Of a stretch of DNA of 64,000 bases, positions 1 through 10,410 are shown in pieces. Source of the DNA: Trichobilharzia regenti (lineage: Eukaryota; Platyhelminthes; Trematoda; Strigeidida; Schistosomatidae); contig OX235266.1 in assembly GCA_944472135.2 (NCBI GenBank), positions 14,673,925 to 14,737,924 on the forward strand. The letters are read 5' to 3'. The position numbers and the translations under genes were made by a program. The notes under the pieces were generated by a model that saw nothing but the letters and a program-made list of their open reading frames with translations, was not told the DNA's origin and ran no database searches. How positions within the stretch are numbered: position 1 is the stretch's first letter; each line of letters starts with the position of its first letter.

Positions 1-305
1 CCAGTAGGATATCACGTCTACGTCAGAGATGGCGTAAACTGGCATATGCGAAACTAGCCCTCTGTATCCATGCTGAGATTTCGCCAGAGATCAACCCGCT
101 GGCGTTGGCCGATGGTACTTCCCAAATAAGTGAAGTGGTCAACGTGCTCTACCATTTCACTCCATATTTCTAAACTAGGAGTCAATATAGTCCAGTCCTG
201 TAACATCATCTTACATTTGACAAGGGGAGCGAATCGCATGCCAAACATTCGTAGATTGCAGCTCAATGAGTATCCTACCATTGGGCAATTAATGCATCGA
301 AAAAT
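1..305 (-). mobile_element. LINE-A fragment, reverse transcriptase C-terminal part
   Basis: Read on the minus strand, this matches the LINE copies at 1404-2565 and 59275-60473. It covers the region after the YADD box, including the peptides EHVDHFTYLGS and DEISARIQ. The reading frame is broken. The piece continues past the left edge of the window. It is a dead non-LTR retrotransposon relic, and its host gene intron context is unknown because the upstream exon is not visible. Confidence 0.75.
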
Positions 306-369
306 GGCTATCCTCAGGTAGAAAACTATTCATACCTCTGATAGTCGGTCAACAATTGCCTTATGCAAC

Positions 370-710
370 TTTTTTGTGGGCTGCTGCCAATTAGATGGTT
401 GGAGGCAATTGGCAAGAAGTCTTGAAAACCACCTAGGTTTCATGCTAGTCGGTAATCACCAGTCAGCAAGGAATATCTGCAACCTTGAAGGAACTCATGT
501 TGCCTTAGGCAAAGCTTCCTGCTGATTGTCTCGAACAATCTAATACCAAAAATTCTCAGTGAACCGTGCTGGTGAGCTACCCCTAGTGTCATGGGTAGCT
601 ACATTGCAAACTTGACTGATAGAATTCAATCTGTACCTAAGACAGGACTAGACACATAAACACCCACACATTACACTAGTTAGTGACTAGTGTCCAATCA
701 AAAAAATTCA
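370..710. mobile_element. SINE-D composite, inverted halves
   Basis: A dispersed repeat that recurs near 4580, 23460, 48600 and 56220. The left part (to about 485) reads in minus orientation, with a core that reverse-complements the tRNA-derived segment seen at 23800-23883. The right part (from about 500) reads in plus orientation and ends at the family terminus actagtgtccaatc. The two halves meet head to head. No coding capacity was seen. Confidence 0.6.
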
Positions 711-904
711 TTTGTGTTTTTATAAGCTTATCAGTAGAAATGAATTCAACAGACGATTGAAATATCAGTTTCTGGGACTTCTGATGCTTAAAATTTCCTA
801 ATTATTAATAAGAATTCTGTTTCAAACACATTACAATATGACTACTCTTCACGAAGAATAATATAAATACATTGGCTGTTAGTTAACGCATTCTTTAAAT
901 ACAA

Positions 905-1403
905 ATATATCCTTGATGAATTACACACTGTTATACAGTAATATTAACTGATACGACCACGTTTCTAGCACAAATTATTGCTCATAATCCTATCAAGTCA
1001 CTCTAAAGCCAACGCATTCTAATATTGGATATTTAGACTTTATTTAATTCATCTCATCCGTTGTCTGTCTATAAAGACTGACTTAGTAAAGTGTCTGCAA
1101 AACCGAGCAATAGCACCAAGTAGTACAACAAAAAATCGAAATGATGAAATGAAACATATAGAGGGAGAAGCGTTGGTGTTAAATAACTAACTATCCTATA
1201 AAATTCATTAGGAAGATCAAAAAACGGTCGAAAGAAAAATAAAAATTAATGATGAAACTAATAATGAAAACATAATTAAGAGAGAATATAAAGCATCTAA
1301 AATGGTATTACCATGTAAGGAGGGAGAGGAAAACTGAAACCCTGTTTAGGATTCTTAATACAGCAAAAATTAGGGTGGCATTTAAACCTACAAACTCACT
1401 CAG
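905..1403 (+). mobile_element. Penelope-like element P1, 5' part with inverted terminal arm
   Basis: The first half of a short Penelope-like element, later split by a LINE. Positions 910-1001 are an inverted repeat of 3205-3302. Just before the split the translation gives TETLFRILNTAKIRVAF and FKPTNSL, the linker that leads into the GIY-YIG domain. The frame resumes after the LINE at 2580 with RDKLCRLKNP. The reverse transcriptase core is absent. A sister copy with the same layout is at 9148-10410. Confidence 0.7.
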
Positions 1404-2565
1404 TGGTGTCCGATAGGGATGTCCACTCTCCCCATTTCTGTTTAACTTCATCATAGATATGCTGATGGAAGTATCCGTAACTGAACGTAACGACTTAGGA
1501 ATCGACTTGTTACCAGGGAATAGTCTTATGGACTTAGAATATGCAGATGACATAGTCCTGTTAGGGGAGGATGCTGACAAAATCCAACAGAGTCTTCTGA
1601 ACACCTTGAGCAGTAATCTTCGTATGTCTGGCAATGCGATTCGCCCCTGCAAAATGTGAGATGCTGCTGCAGGACTGGACTACGTCAACTCCTAGCTTAG
1701 TGATAGGGAGTGAAGTGATAGAACATGTTGACCACTTCACCTATTTGGGAAGTTGTACCAGCATCAACGGACTGATTATTGGCGACGAAATCTCAGCACG
1801 AATCCAAAACCCTCGAGCTGCTTTCGTTGACTTACAACATCTCTTGCGTAGGCGTGACATCCGGATATCAACCAAGGGACGTGTGTACTGCTCACCAGTT
1901 CTCTCCGTCCTTCTCTATGGCTCTGAAACATGGCCAATACGAGTTGAAGACATGAATAGGTTGACTGTTGTTTTTGATCATAGATGTCTGCGATCTCTGT
2001 CTCACGTTAGGTGGTATAACAAGCTAGTAAGTAATCTTGACGTTAGGCGTAGAGTGTTGGGCAGGCAAAGAGGGAAAACCGATCAACGAGGCTATAAAGT
2101 TACATAGACTGAGATGGCTAGGTCACGTGTTGCGCATGCCTAACCATCGCCTCCCCCGACGGGCATTACTAGCTGATATAGGTGCAGGTTGGAAAAGAGT
2201 AAGTCGTGGCCAAACAAACAATAACATGGCGTCAATCCATGAAATCCTTGACAGTTAAACTGAGTCAGGTAGGGAGATGCAGACTTCCGGGTTGGGGCCC
2301 TCGGGACTCTAAGAATCAATGGCTGCAGACAATAGGTGACATGGCTCAAAATCGTTGTCAATGGCTAGCGCAGATATAGTATACAGTCTCTGTAATCTTT
2401 CATATTCCTTTCCACCATTACCCATTCTGTTTCACTCTTGTACTTGTCAAATTCTATTGATTCTCTTCACTCATCTTCTTGTCTACCTTTGTGTGCTACT
2501 TGGAAGGTGGCAATTCGTAGTGCTGCACTTCGGTGCCAAGTTCTATGTTGAATCCAGAGAGACAG
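1404..2565 (+). mobile_element. LINE-A, 5'-truncated, inserted in Penelope-like P1
   Basis: A non-LTR retrotransposon fragment. It starts inside the reverse transcriptase at GVR.GCPLSPFLFNF, runs through the EYADDIVLLGEDAD box (YADD catalytic aspartates), then the LLYGSETW and [12 protein letters not shown] motifs of the C-terminal region, and ends near gttgaatccagagagacag. The 14-bp sequence acaaactcactcag occurs immediately before (1390-1403) and after (2566-2579) and is the target-site duplication. The frame carries several shifts and one stop, so the copy is inactive. It closely resembles the copy at 59275-60473. Confidence 0.88.
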
Positions 2566-3365
2566 ACAAACTCACTCAGGGATAAGCTCTGTAGATTAAA
2601 GAACCCGGCGGACCCAATTAAATAGAATAATATAATTTACTGAATACCTTGCAATGACTGAGAGTTAGGTGAACAAAATAGGTCAAACTAGTAGGTTAGG
2701 GGTAGTCAGACTGTCGGAACATAAGAATTTAGCTAAGGTTGAGTGGTTGACACCAATAATTTAAAAAAAACAGCTCACCAATTGTACTGCATGAATTCAC
2801 ACACAATACTGTGGATAAGACAGAGTCAAAATTCTAAGGGGTAATATAGGTAGGTGGAGATAGAGAGAGATTGATTACTGAATCCTGGATCGTCGAATCT
2901 ACATTCAGCATATGCAATAGAAGTGACTCAACGCAAATACCAGAGATATGGAAAATATTATCACTAATCAAGTAAAGGGGATGACAAATAACATTCATAT
3001 GTATTCAATTCACATACACTATGACACTCCAACAAGTTACGTATCTTGACTATAAAAACATTTTGTTTGCCATCTGATTGTATTTTATTGATAACACTCA
3101 TATTATTATTTCTGAATGGGCTTTATTTTAAATTGATTTTATTTAAATTTCTAATCATCAATTCCACTCATATAAATAAATGAAGCAAGAAAGTTGTGTG
3201 AGTAGTGCCTTGATATGATGAATATGAGCAGAAATAATTTGTTCTTGAAACATGACTTTCATTAAATATTACTGTATAACAACACTATATGATTTCATCA
3301 AAATAAAGTTTTATCCATAATGGAGTTATACTCCACCACAGTGGCTAAGTTTTATACTTATAACA
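2566..3365 (+). mobile_element. Penelope-like element P1, 3' part (GIY-YIG relic)
   Basis: Continues P1 after the LINE insertion. The translation in pieces gives IPCNDCE, IGQTSR, RLSEHKNLAK and RERLITESW, the pattern of a Penelope GIY-YIG endonuclease (an aromatic-IGQ..R core followed by an EH). Positions 3205-3302 form the inverted partner of 910-1001. Homology with the second copy (P2) extends to about 3365. It has stops and frameshifts. Confidence 0.72.
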
Positions 3366-3429
3366 AATATATCCTGTTTTGCAAGGATGATCGTAAAGTT
3401 CATAGGTGAGGATTTTGAATAATTTGCAA

Positions 3430-4280
3430 TCATCATGTCTTGTCGGAACACAAAGAAATCCACAAAGCTACATGGGTGTCACCACATGGGCGAACCAAAA
3501 ACCCAGTTGACTTCATCTCAATGCTGCTCAAGGAAGTGGAGGCGCGGCCTAATGGACACAAAAGTAAGAAGAGGAGCAGACGTTGGCTCAGTCCACTATC
3601 TCGTACAAGGGACAATCCAAATCAAATTAAAAGCTTTCAGAGAGTCAGGAGCTGCAGATAGACCACAAGCCAAGTTCAACACTCAAATACTGAAGGACCA
3701 GGCTACAAAAGACATCTTCATTGCAAACATAAGGGAAAAAGCCGAGACACAAATCAACACTTGGGAAGAGGCCGGCGTCGAAAAGCACTGGAACAACTTG
3801 AAAACGGTGTGGAGTCAAACCTGCATAGAAGTTCTAGGCAGAAAAAAGAGGCAGGACAAACAGTGACTCACTACGGACACTTGGAAACTAACAGAAGAGA
3901 GAAGGATAGTGAAACAAAAGATTATCCAGTGCACCGGCGAGCAACAAAAACAGGAGTTGAATGCAAGCTACAATACACTGAACAAAAGAGTAAAGAAGAG
4001 TGCCAAGGAAGACAAAAAAAAATATTATGAAGCCATGGCAAGTGAAGCAGAACAAGCTGCAGGCAAAGGAGACCTCGCCACACTCTACCAAACAACCAGG
4101 CATCTATCGGGCAAAAGTTCGACACAGATTAAGCCAGTAAAGGAAATAATAATAACCTAGAGACTATATGTTCAATTTCTGGTGGTGTCTTGGACATACA
4201 CTGTTGAAGAGTCTCAAATTGGGAAGAAGTGGCCATCCAGTTCTTCCAGATTTTCAATGATCTCTAACTGAGATTGGTTC
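3430..4280 (+). mobile_element. RTE (SR2-like) LINE, endonuclease end and linker
   Basis: Three overlapping open segments encode RGADVGSVHYLV (the end of an AP-type endonuclease, where RGADV.SDHHLV is usual) and then a lysine/glutamate-rich helical linker (KKYYEAMASEAEQAAGKGDL, then LYQTTRHLSGK) that precedes the reverse transcriptase in RTE elements. Frames change at about 3780 and 3900. The SDHH endonuclease motif is mutated (SVHY). It is not a host gene. Confidence 0.75.
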
Positions 4281-4296
4281 GGGACGAAATCAACAC

Positions 4297-4320
4297 TCAT
4301 ATATATATATATATATACTT
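4297..4320. repeat. (AT)n microsatellite
   Basis: A short AT dinucleotide run about 85 bp upstream of the first visible exon. Confidence 0.9.
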
Positions 4321-4402
4321 ATTTACTTCATGCATGTTGTAATCATTACAGGTTATTTTCATAAATTTTCTAATGATTTACACTTTGTTTTAATCTATTT
4401 AG

Positions 4403-4510
4403 AAGCTTATTTACGTGATGGTGATCATTGTGTAACAAAATGTGCACGTCCAGGTTATTTTGCATATCATGGTGAATGTCTCCCATGTCCAAATTCTATT
4501 TGTCCTAAGA
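4403..4510 (+). CDS. EGFR: EGFR-like receptor, exon a (end of cysteine-rich domain 1)
   Basis: First visible exon (108 nt) of the receptor tyrosine kinase gene. The acceptor is tctatttag at 4394-4402 and the donor is gtaagt at 4511. It begins at codon position 2 and ends after codon position 1, and joins exon b in frame. It encodes AYLRDGDHCVTKCARPGYF and then ECLPCPNSICPK, with six cysteines in the spacing of the last furin-like repeat of the EGFR first cysteine-rich domain, just before the second L domain. The signal peptide, L1 domain and most of CR1 must lie upstream of this window, because nothing in 1-4402 resembles them. The fit to the family rests on this exon together with the later kinase exons. 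Confidence 0.9.
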
Positions 4511-4579
4511 GTAAGTGTTCATATTACTTTTCATTAAAAGACTTATAAAAGCTGTTAAACAAGCATTTCACTTGATGGT

Positions 4580-4916
4580 ATTAGATGGTTGTAGGCTATC
4601 GGCCTCAGGAAGCATTGCTTGACTTAGGTCTCGTGCTAGTTGGCACTCATCAACAGGGTGTATCTGCAGCCTTGAAGGACACTCAGATCCCTTCTGAGAA
4701 TTTAACCTGCGTCACCCAGTGCACGAAACCTAGGTCTAAAGCTTCCTGCCGATTGCCTCCCACTATCTAAAATCATCAGATCAATGTGCACCGTGATTGT
4801 GAGCCACCTAGTGGCATGGTGGCCACATTGCAAACCTGAATGATAGAACTCAGTCTGCACTAAATAAAGGACTAGACACGTCACACTAGTTACTAGCGTA
4901 CAATCAAACATTTCGT
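4580..4916. mobile_element. SINE-D composite, inverted halves
   Basis: The left part (4580-4725) is minus-oriented and shares gttg.aggc.atcgg..aggaagc and ctgcagcc.tgaagga with 23460. The right part (4726-4916) is plus-oriented and ends at actagcgtacaatcaaac. The halves join head to head, as at 370-710. It interrupts nothing coding. Confidence 0.62.
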
Positions 4917-5140
4917 TTGCTCATCAGTCGTTGATTTAATCGTAGAAAGCTCAGTAATTATGAGTGTAAGAGCTCCAGGTATGGTTCCCTGTCAATGAAC
5001 TACTAAACTTCGTCAAGCCAGCGGTAAACTTGCAAAAGAGAGAAAGTTAAGCGTGAGAGACTATTATCTTTATTAACTGAAAATTCAAAGCCTAGGGCCT
5101 TTTTTTTCTGTCCGGAACACAAAAGAATCACTCAAAATTT

Positions 5141-5650
5141 TCAAGTATTGGTTTGTAGGGACTTTTGTTTGATTGGCTGGTTGAAGGATTCCATCATGAG
5201 TTGACATCAGTTAGAGAACCACTGGAAAACTAACAGAGAGTACTGGATGGCTGTTTTGTCCAAGGTTGGGGCTCTTCGAACCCCGAAGGTTGCTTACTGC
5301 TGAAGGGTCCCAAACTAGACCGACGAAACAGCTTTCTAGTACTCCCAGATGGTTTTCCAATGGTTCTCCAACTGATGTCGCGCTATATCATGGATTGGCA
5401 GAAGTTGGAATTCACGGACTGGCCATTGGATTGGGTCCCAGCGAGTGGCTTAGTGGTCTACTAGCTAGCTAGCCAGCCTTGTAACCATAAGGTCCTGGGT
5501 TCGAACCATGGGGGTAGGTGGGTGTGTACTGATAAGGAGCCCCAGACTAGGCTTGTGTAACAGCTGTCCACTACTCCCAAATTGGTTTTCCAATGGTTCT
5601 GTAATTGATGTAAACTCATATTGAAATCATACAGTCAGTCACTCAGAATA
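5141..5650. mobile_element. SINE-A composite: one minus and two plus pieces
   Basis: Positions 5141-5280 are minus-oriented SINE-A (3' end outward, containing gagttgacatcagttagaga). Positions 5281-5380 are a plus-oriented piece with a hammerhead-like core (ctgctgaagggtccc, then gacgaaacagct). Positions 5381-5650 are a second plus piece with tRNA-like boxes (tggcttagtggtc, ggttcgaacc) and a decayed ribozyme-like stretch. Copies are old and diverged. Confidence 0.75.
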
Positions 5651-5667
5651 TTTTAAAAATCAGTACT

Positions 5668-5862
5668 TATGTGCATCGGTGGCACACTGGTTAGAACTCT
5701 CATCGACCATGCACATGATCCGAGGTTAGATTCCCTGCCGACGCACACATGGCATCTATGGTCGGCCTGCAAAATTTGGACTACCGATATTCATGCTGAA
5801 ACTTCCATACTCGTACCAAAAATACGGTGTGAAATCAAGCTTTAATCAGAAATAAAAATAAA
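5668..5862 (+). mobile_element. SINE-C, tRNA-derived
   Basis: About 190 bp starting cggtggcacactggttag (A-box-like), with a degenerate B box at ggttagattcc, a common body (ggtcggcctgcaaaattt, then aaaaatacggtgtg) and an A-rich tail. The same unit is at 22768, 26932, 30243, 36190 (minus) and 46214. Confidence 0.8.
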
Positions 5863-6369
5863 ATGAAGATAAGAGCTCTTCAAATTGTATAAATTATAAT
5901 CCATTCCTATTTACATTCCACATTTTAGTTAGTAGTAATAATAATAATAGCTTCATTCTAAACAGTACTTTTTGATACACACATAGAATTTTTCAATATT
6001 GCATCTGATTTTCTCATTATATAATAAATGACGTGACAATAATTAAAACAGATGATTTACTTTGAAAAATATTATTAAATAAGAATATGAACATAAAATC
6101 AAATAGATCAATAAAAGAAAGAGAGAATAGAAAGCGCCATTTACTTGGTGTTTCGCTGTAAGTTATTAGTGCCTTGCCTTGCCATACACTCTTCTTATTA
6201 CCAAAAATGTGTCCCGGCTAAATAAGGTATGTTAGAGTTTTCTTTGTACTTAGTCGTTAGAGCGTATTGCCTTCTATAATTGCTTCTAGTTCTATCTGAT
6301 GGAATGCAAGGAAAGCGATTTGTGTTCAAAAAAGAAGGGGTGCTCAGGGCAAGACAAGATCATATTTGC
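5863..6369. other. AT-rich intron, nothing recognised
   Basis: About 500 bp of low-complexity AT-rich intron with an AAT run near 5938. No open frame, known repeat or RNA gene was seen. Confidence 0.6.
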
Positions 6370-6785
6370 TAATTTGGTTGGGAGATTTCATCATGAGCTG
6401 ACATCAGTTAGAGAACCATTGAAAAACCACCACTGGAATACTGGACAGCTGTTTCACAAGCCAAGTTTAGGACTCTTCATCAGTAGGCAACCACCCACCT
6501 CCAGGGTTCGAACCCAGGACCTTCTGATTACAAGGCTGGCTAGCTAGCTGGTAGACCATTAAGCCAGTCACTGAGACCCGATCCAATGGCCAGTCCATGA
6601 ATTCTAACTTCTGTCAATTTATGACCACCCTGGTGGATGCGCATTGGTGAAGAAACCCAAACTAGGGGAAGGAAATATATGTCGAGTACTCCCTTCAGGT
6701 TTTCCAGTGGTTCTCTAACTGATGTCGGCTCATAATGAAATCTTGTCACCAATCAAACAAAATCTCTTAAAAAAAACCAATACTT
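6370..6785. mobile_element. SINE-A composite, head to head
   Basis: The minus copy (about 6370-6620) carries catcatgagctgacatcagt, a decayed ribozyme-like segment, a B box read as ggttcgaaccc on the minus strand, and the A box. The plus copy (about 6625-6785) carries tggatgcgcattggtgaag, then ggttctctaactgatgtc. The 5' parts face each other and both 3' ends face outward. Confidence 0.75.
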
Positions 6786-6789
6786 GAAT

Positions 6790-7770
6790 ATTTGCTAATT
6801 TTTTTGGCAGGAGTCTATGCGGCTATCTACAGCAGTATTGACGTGTTGGTTTAGCAACACCCCATCACCCTACTGAAAGCCTTCAGTGCCTTTCGCATTG
6901 TAACAGTGCCTTTCTTAAGTAGCCACGGAAAAAATTAAGGTAGAGCAGCTGATAAGGATTGGCAGAATACAACAATTAACAAACTTAGGAACTGGAGACT
7001 GAATGATGTCAAATTGTCTTAACTTTCTTAAGTAGAACGTTACATGAAGCAACATCTTTCTAGAAACTTACCTGATGTAGAAGACCAGGAAAGACAGTAG
7101 GAAAGACAATCCGACATTTTGGAAATTTGACTTAGTTTCAACCTCTGTAACATCTATGATAGCATAGTCATGTTAACCAACCAGTTCATGTAAGTCACCA
7201 CTGCGTATGAAAGTGACATTAACGACCTGACATTTTGGGGGGATTTAACATAAGATCATTTGACACGGACCATTAACTTATTTCTGATAGAAAATTATTC
7301 ATTTTGGAACAAACCGACTGAGAATTAACAGGCATAGAAGCAATCAGATCATTGGCAAAATTAACACACTTGACTTAGTCAGAATGCGGCAAGTAAGTCA
7401 TGTAAGAAGAAAGAAAACCGAAAATGAGAAAGAACAGCTTCTTGAGGAACACCAACTAGAGTAAGTAAAACCGTGGAGGACTTCCCATTGTAAACAGTGT
7501 ACGGCTTCCTATCAGGAAATTAAGAATACAACCACTTATTAGTCCTTCATCCTACTTGTGTCTCAACAAGCTTGTTTAATAAGAGAGGCCTAGGTAAAGG
7601 TCAAAGGCAGGTGAACAATGAAGGAAGACACTCAGATAAAAGGTGGTATTATGAAGTAAGACAATAGTAGCGTCTAAAGTACACCTGCTATGTTTAAAAG
7701 AAAATTTCTTAGGGTCATTTAAGACCTTCAGTGAATGTTCAGAGTTAAGTAAAAGCACTTTTTCCATTAT
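6790..7770 (-). mobile_element. CR1-like LINE reverse transcriptase relic
   Basis: On the minus strand, from 7767 down, the translation gives a helix with SEHSLKVLNDPKKFSF, then LVGVPQEAVLSHF (compare SGVPQGSVLGP, the RT motif B region), FFLHDLLAAF and VNFANDLIASMPVNSQS, where the catalytic FADD/YADD box has become FAND. Stops and shifts are many. The same peptide style (DDLTVSTPVNSQS) recurs on the plus strand near 50000. Of the clades I know it fits CR1/Jockey-type LINEs best. Confidence 0.65.
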
Positions 7771-7839
7771 TTTTAAAACCTGTGATTCATTAGAAAAAAG
7801 GGAAGTCTATTGCACAGATAACTTACGAGATTTTCAAAA

Positions 7840-8240
7840 GTTAGTTTTCAGGGATTTCGTTGATTTTAAAGTTGATCATGAACGGGTTTCAGTTTGACGG
7901 AGCACCGGAGAGCCATCAGGCTGTCCTTTGGGACTCTTCAACAATGTGCATCCAACACTTCCCCCTTTCACCATCATGGATAGAACCCAGGACCTTCAAA
8001 TTACAAGACACACAAGTTAATGGATCTCAATAGTCACGATTTCTCACTAAAACTACAGTCAACTTCGTCCTGTAGCCAGTCACTAGCAAGCATTAGATTC
8101 ATTTTAGCGCTCAAATCACAAATTTAGTAATGGCCTGTGTAGATTTAATTCGTTGAGCACAAATACTTGCCGATCATTTTGGCTAGTGGTCGCGTTATGC
8201 AGGTCACGAATTGACAGAAGTTAGGATTCAAGCGCTATTG
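7840..8240. mobile_element. SINE-A, strongly decayed pieces
   Basis: Positions 7840-8030 resemble the minus-oriented family (gggatttcgttgatt, then aacccaggaccttcaaatta). Positions 8165-8235 resemble the plus body (ggctagtggtcgcg, then aattgacagaagttagga). Divergence is high and the ends cannot be fixed. Confidence 0.45.
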
Positions 8241-8327
8241 GATGTATGTTTCCTCTTTTATAACCTTTCCATTCCTATTCTCAGCGAACTATTTTAAATT
8301 TTAAAATTTTAAAAAGTTTCTCGTCTT

Positions 8328-8470
8328 CGTTGTGGCTAACAGTGGAGTTCAATACACACATTTCATCTTATTTGGAGTTTATCAGCTAGATGTATCCGCA
8401 TCCTCAATAATTTATGGCGTTCACAGAGGTACTCGAACCCAACACCTATCACTTTTAACGTTATACCCTT
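8328..8470 (-). mobile_element. Sm-alpha-like SINE with inactivated hammerhead
   Basis: The reverse complement aligns along its length with the ribozyme SINE at 55039-55260: B box gggttcgag, then a segment corresponding to the hammerhead. The catalytic core reads ctgataaac instead of ctgacgag, while the gaaa box is kept, so self-cleavage is not expected. The tRNA-derived part lies at 8420-8470. Confidence 0.65.
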
Positions 8471-8577
8471 TAGTAATAATAAATCTTGTATAGTATTAAA
8501 TTCAGTTATATTTCATGAGGATTTAAACAATTTTTCGGATAATAATTTTTACAAGTGATCGGATTCTTTATTTTCAG

Positions 8578-8704
8578 TTTGTACACTAAAAGAAATCGAA
8601 TCAATAAAAGGAGTTGATTATTTACGGCGTAAATCACTTCGTGCAATGGAAAATTGTACATTATTTGAAGGTGATATCAAATTATCAATGCAATCATTTA
8701 TTGG
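8578..8704 (+). CDS. EGFR: EGFR-like receptor, exon b (start of L2 domain)
   Basis: 127 nt between acceptor tattttcag and donor gtaggt. It starts at codon position 2 (completing an Ile split with exon a) and ends after position 2. It encodes CTLKEIESIKGVDYLRRKSL, then RAMENCTLFEGDIKLSMQSF. The pattern C-x-x-[LI].EI....VDYLRR...L..NCT...G.[IL] matches the opening of the second receptor L domain, where the ..F.NCT.I.G.L.I strand begins the leucine-rich beta helix that contacts ligand. NCT is a potential N-glycosylation site. The donor gtaggt is slightly off consensus, but the join to exon c keeps the frame and the conserved GDPF. Confidence 0.9.
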
Positions 8705-8999
8705 GTAGGTTATGCACTTTCTTTCTGAAACGCTTTGTTAGTCAAATTAAATGTTTAGAGTTTCTTTAAATATGGCATGCTTCAGTCATTTTTACCACTG
8801 TTAGTTGTGAAGTAATTCATGGCCTTCAAAGAGTTTGGGACGGGCTGTTATTTTGAAATTCATGTCCAGTATACACTGGCTTTTTGATGTCATTACAAGG
8901 TTCATATCCCTATCGGATTGCAAATAATTATCTATGGACGGAATTCTACTCTTCCGCACTAATAATGATATTTCTTATTTCAACGTGAAAAATATTACT

Positions 9000-9147
9000 A
9001 CCTTCAGTGAGAATTTTGTTGAGATTCTGGAGATCACTTAAAATACCAAGGAGCACTGGATAACTGTTTCATCACAGTGTAGAACTTTTGGGTAATGCTC
9101 ACTGAGGACACCATTTAGGATCGAATCTACGACTTTCAAATTATAGG
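9000..9147 (-). mobile_element. SINE-A, decayed, truncated by Penelope-like P2
   Basis: Minus-oriented remnants (gagcactggataactgtttc, then atttaggatcgaat). It stops where the left arm of the Penelope-like copy begins. Confidence 0.45.
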
Positions 9148-10410
9148 GTAAGTAATTCCATATTAGTTTGCTTATTGGATGTATCACACAGTGAGTGAAA
9201 CAGTATTATTTACTGGATGACAAGGTTTCGAACACAATTTATTATTGTTCATAATCACTTCATCAATTATAATCACACAACTTAGTAACTTCAGTTTTAT
9301 AGTTTTCACCAATCCTGTGTTTTTGCTGACATAGGATGGGATGATCAGAAGTTCAAATATCTGTTTGAATGTGTGGGTTTCCTGTTGTGTTTCCTGAAAT
9401 GTCTAAGTGACAGAGCACAAACACTAAGTAGTACCAAGGAAAATCTAGTACAGATAGTGAGGCATATAAGAGAAGCTTTGAAACTTAATAATTACCCTGA
9501 TAAATTAGTCGGAAAGTATGTAGGGTAATGAAAAAAGTAAAATAAATTATGATAGTATTGATAGTGATAATAATAATAATAGTCATACTAACGACGATAT
9601 GCATGTCAAACATGCGCAGGATAATGACAACACCAACAATAAGGAATCTAAGTCATCAGTAGTAATTCCATACAATGAAGGAACCTAGGAAATTTTATGC
9701 AGAATTCTTAACAAAGCAGGAATAAAAGTGGTTGGCATTCAAACTAACCTCAAACTCATTTAGAAACAAGCTTTGTCGGTTACAGGATCAATCCTGTGGA
9801 GCCAATGAAACAAAACAACATAGTTTATCTAATACCCTGCCTGCAATGATTGTCAGGTCAAATGCATAAAGTCATAGTGATAGAACAGGTGCAGTCATTC
9901 AGACTAGTAGAACGTAAAAACCTGGCAAAATCTAGATTAGCTGACCGGAATAAGATAAGAAATCTAGAGAATAGTTAGCCCAGCTATAGTACTCACCACA
10001 TGCCATTACACACGATCATACAATAAGATATGATAGGATTAGATGACAGTTTGAAAATCTAATATGACTAACAGGGTGAAGGGAGAGATTGATAACAGAA
10101 GCTTTGTTTATTGAATTCACTGAGGTGAATACATGTAACAGGAATGTTTCAGCACCTGTTCACCCAGATATCTGGAAAATTCCGCTACTCCAATGACGAC
10201 AAATAGGAGAGAACAGAGAAAACTATGAAACTCAAGTTTCAAAGTCGTGTGATTATAATTGATGTGATTGTGATTAGCAATAAATTTTGTTCGAAACTTT
10301 GTCATCCAGTAAATAGTAATACTGTTTAACTCACTGTGAGTGATATATCTAATAAACAAACTAGTATGGAATTGCTTACTACCACAGTGCCCAAGGTTTA
10401 CACACATATA
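9148..10410 (+). mobile_element. Penelope-like element P2 with inverted terminal repeats
   Basis: Positions 9148-9309 and 10218-10379 are inverted copies of each other. Between them, broken frames encode LSDRAQTLSSTKENLV, NNYPDKLV (the thumb region after the reverse transcriptase), a piece VIPYNEGT then ILCRILNKAGIKVVG, and RLITEALFIEFTEVN at the GIY-YIG end. No YxDD reverse transcriptase core is present. The layout and size (about 1.24 kb) match P1 at 905-3365 once the LINE is removed, so this is a recurrent short form rather than a random truncation. Confidence 0.72.

Noticed and set aside
3433..4160. Lysine-rich open frames that could be an upstream exon of the receptor
   Set aside because: Peptides match the endonuclease end and linker of RTE LINEs, frames shift twice, and no splice sites join them to the receptor.
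5480..5515. tRNA gene-like A and B boxes (here and in many SINEs, for example 30250-30310)
   Set aside because: No complete cloverleaf or acceptor stem, and the same unit recurs many times with SINE bodies. These are tRNA-derived retroposon heads, not tRNA genes.
9148..10379. Hammerhead motif in the Penelope inverted arms (gaaac.ttgtc pattern)
   Set aside because: A gaaac-NNN-gtc half is present in all arms, but no matching ctgangag with a pairing stem I strand could be found nearby; too weak to call without a covariance search.
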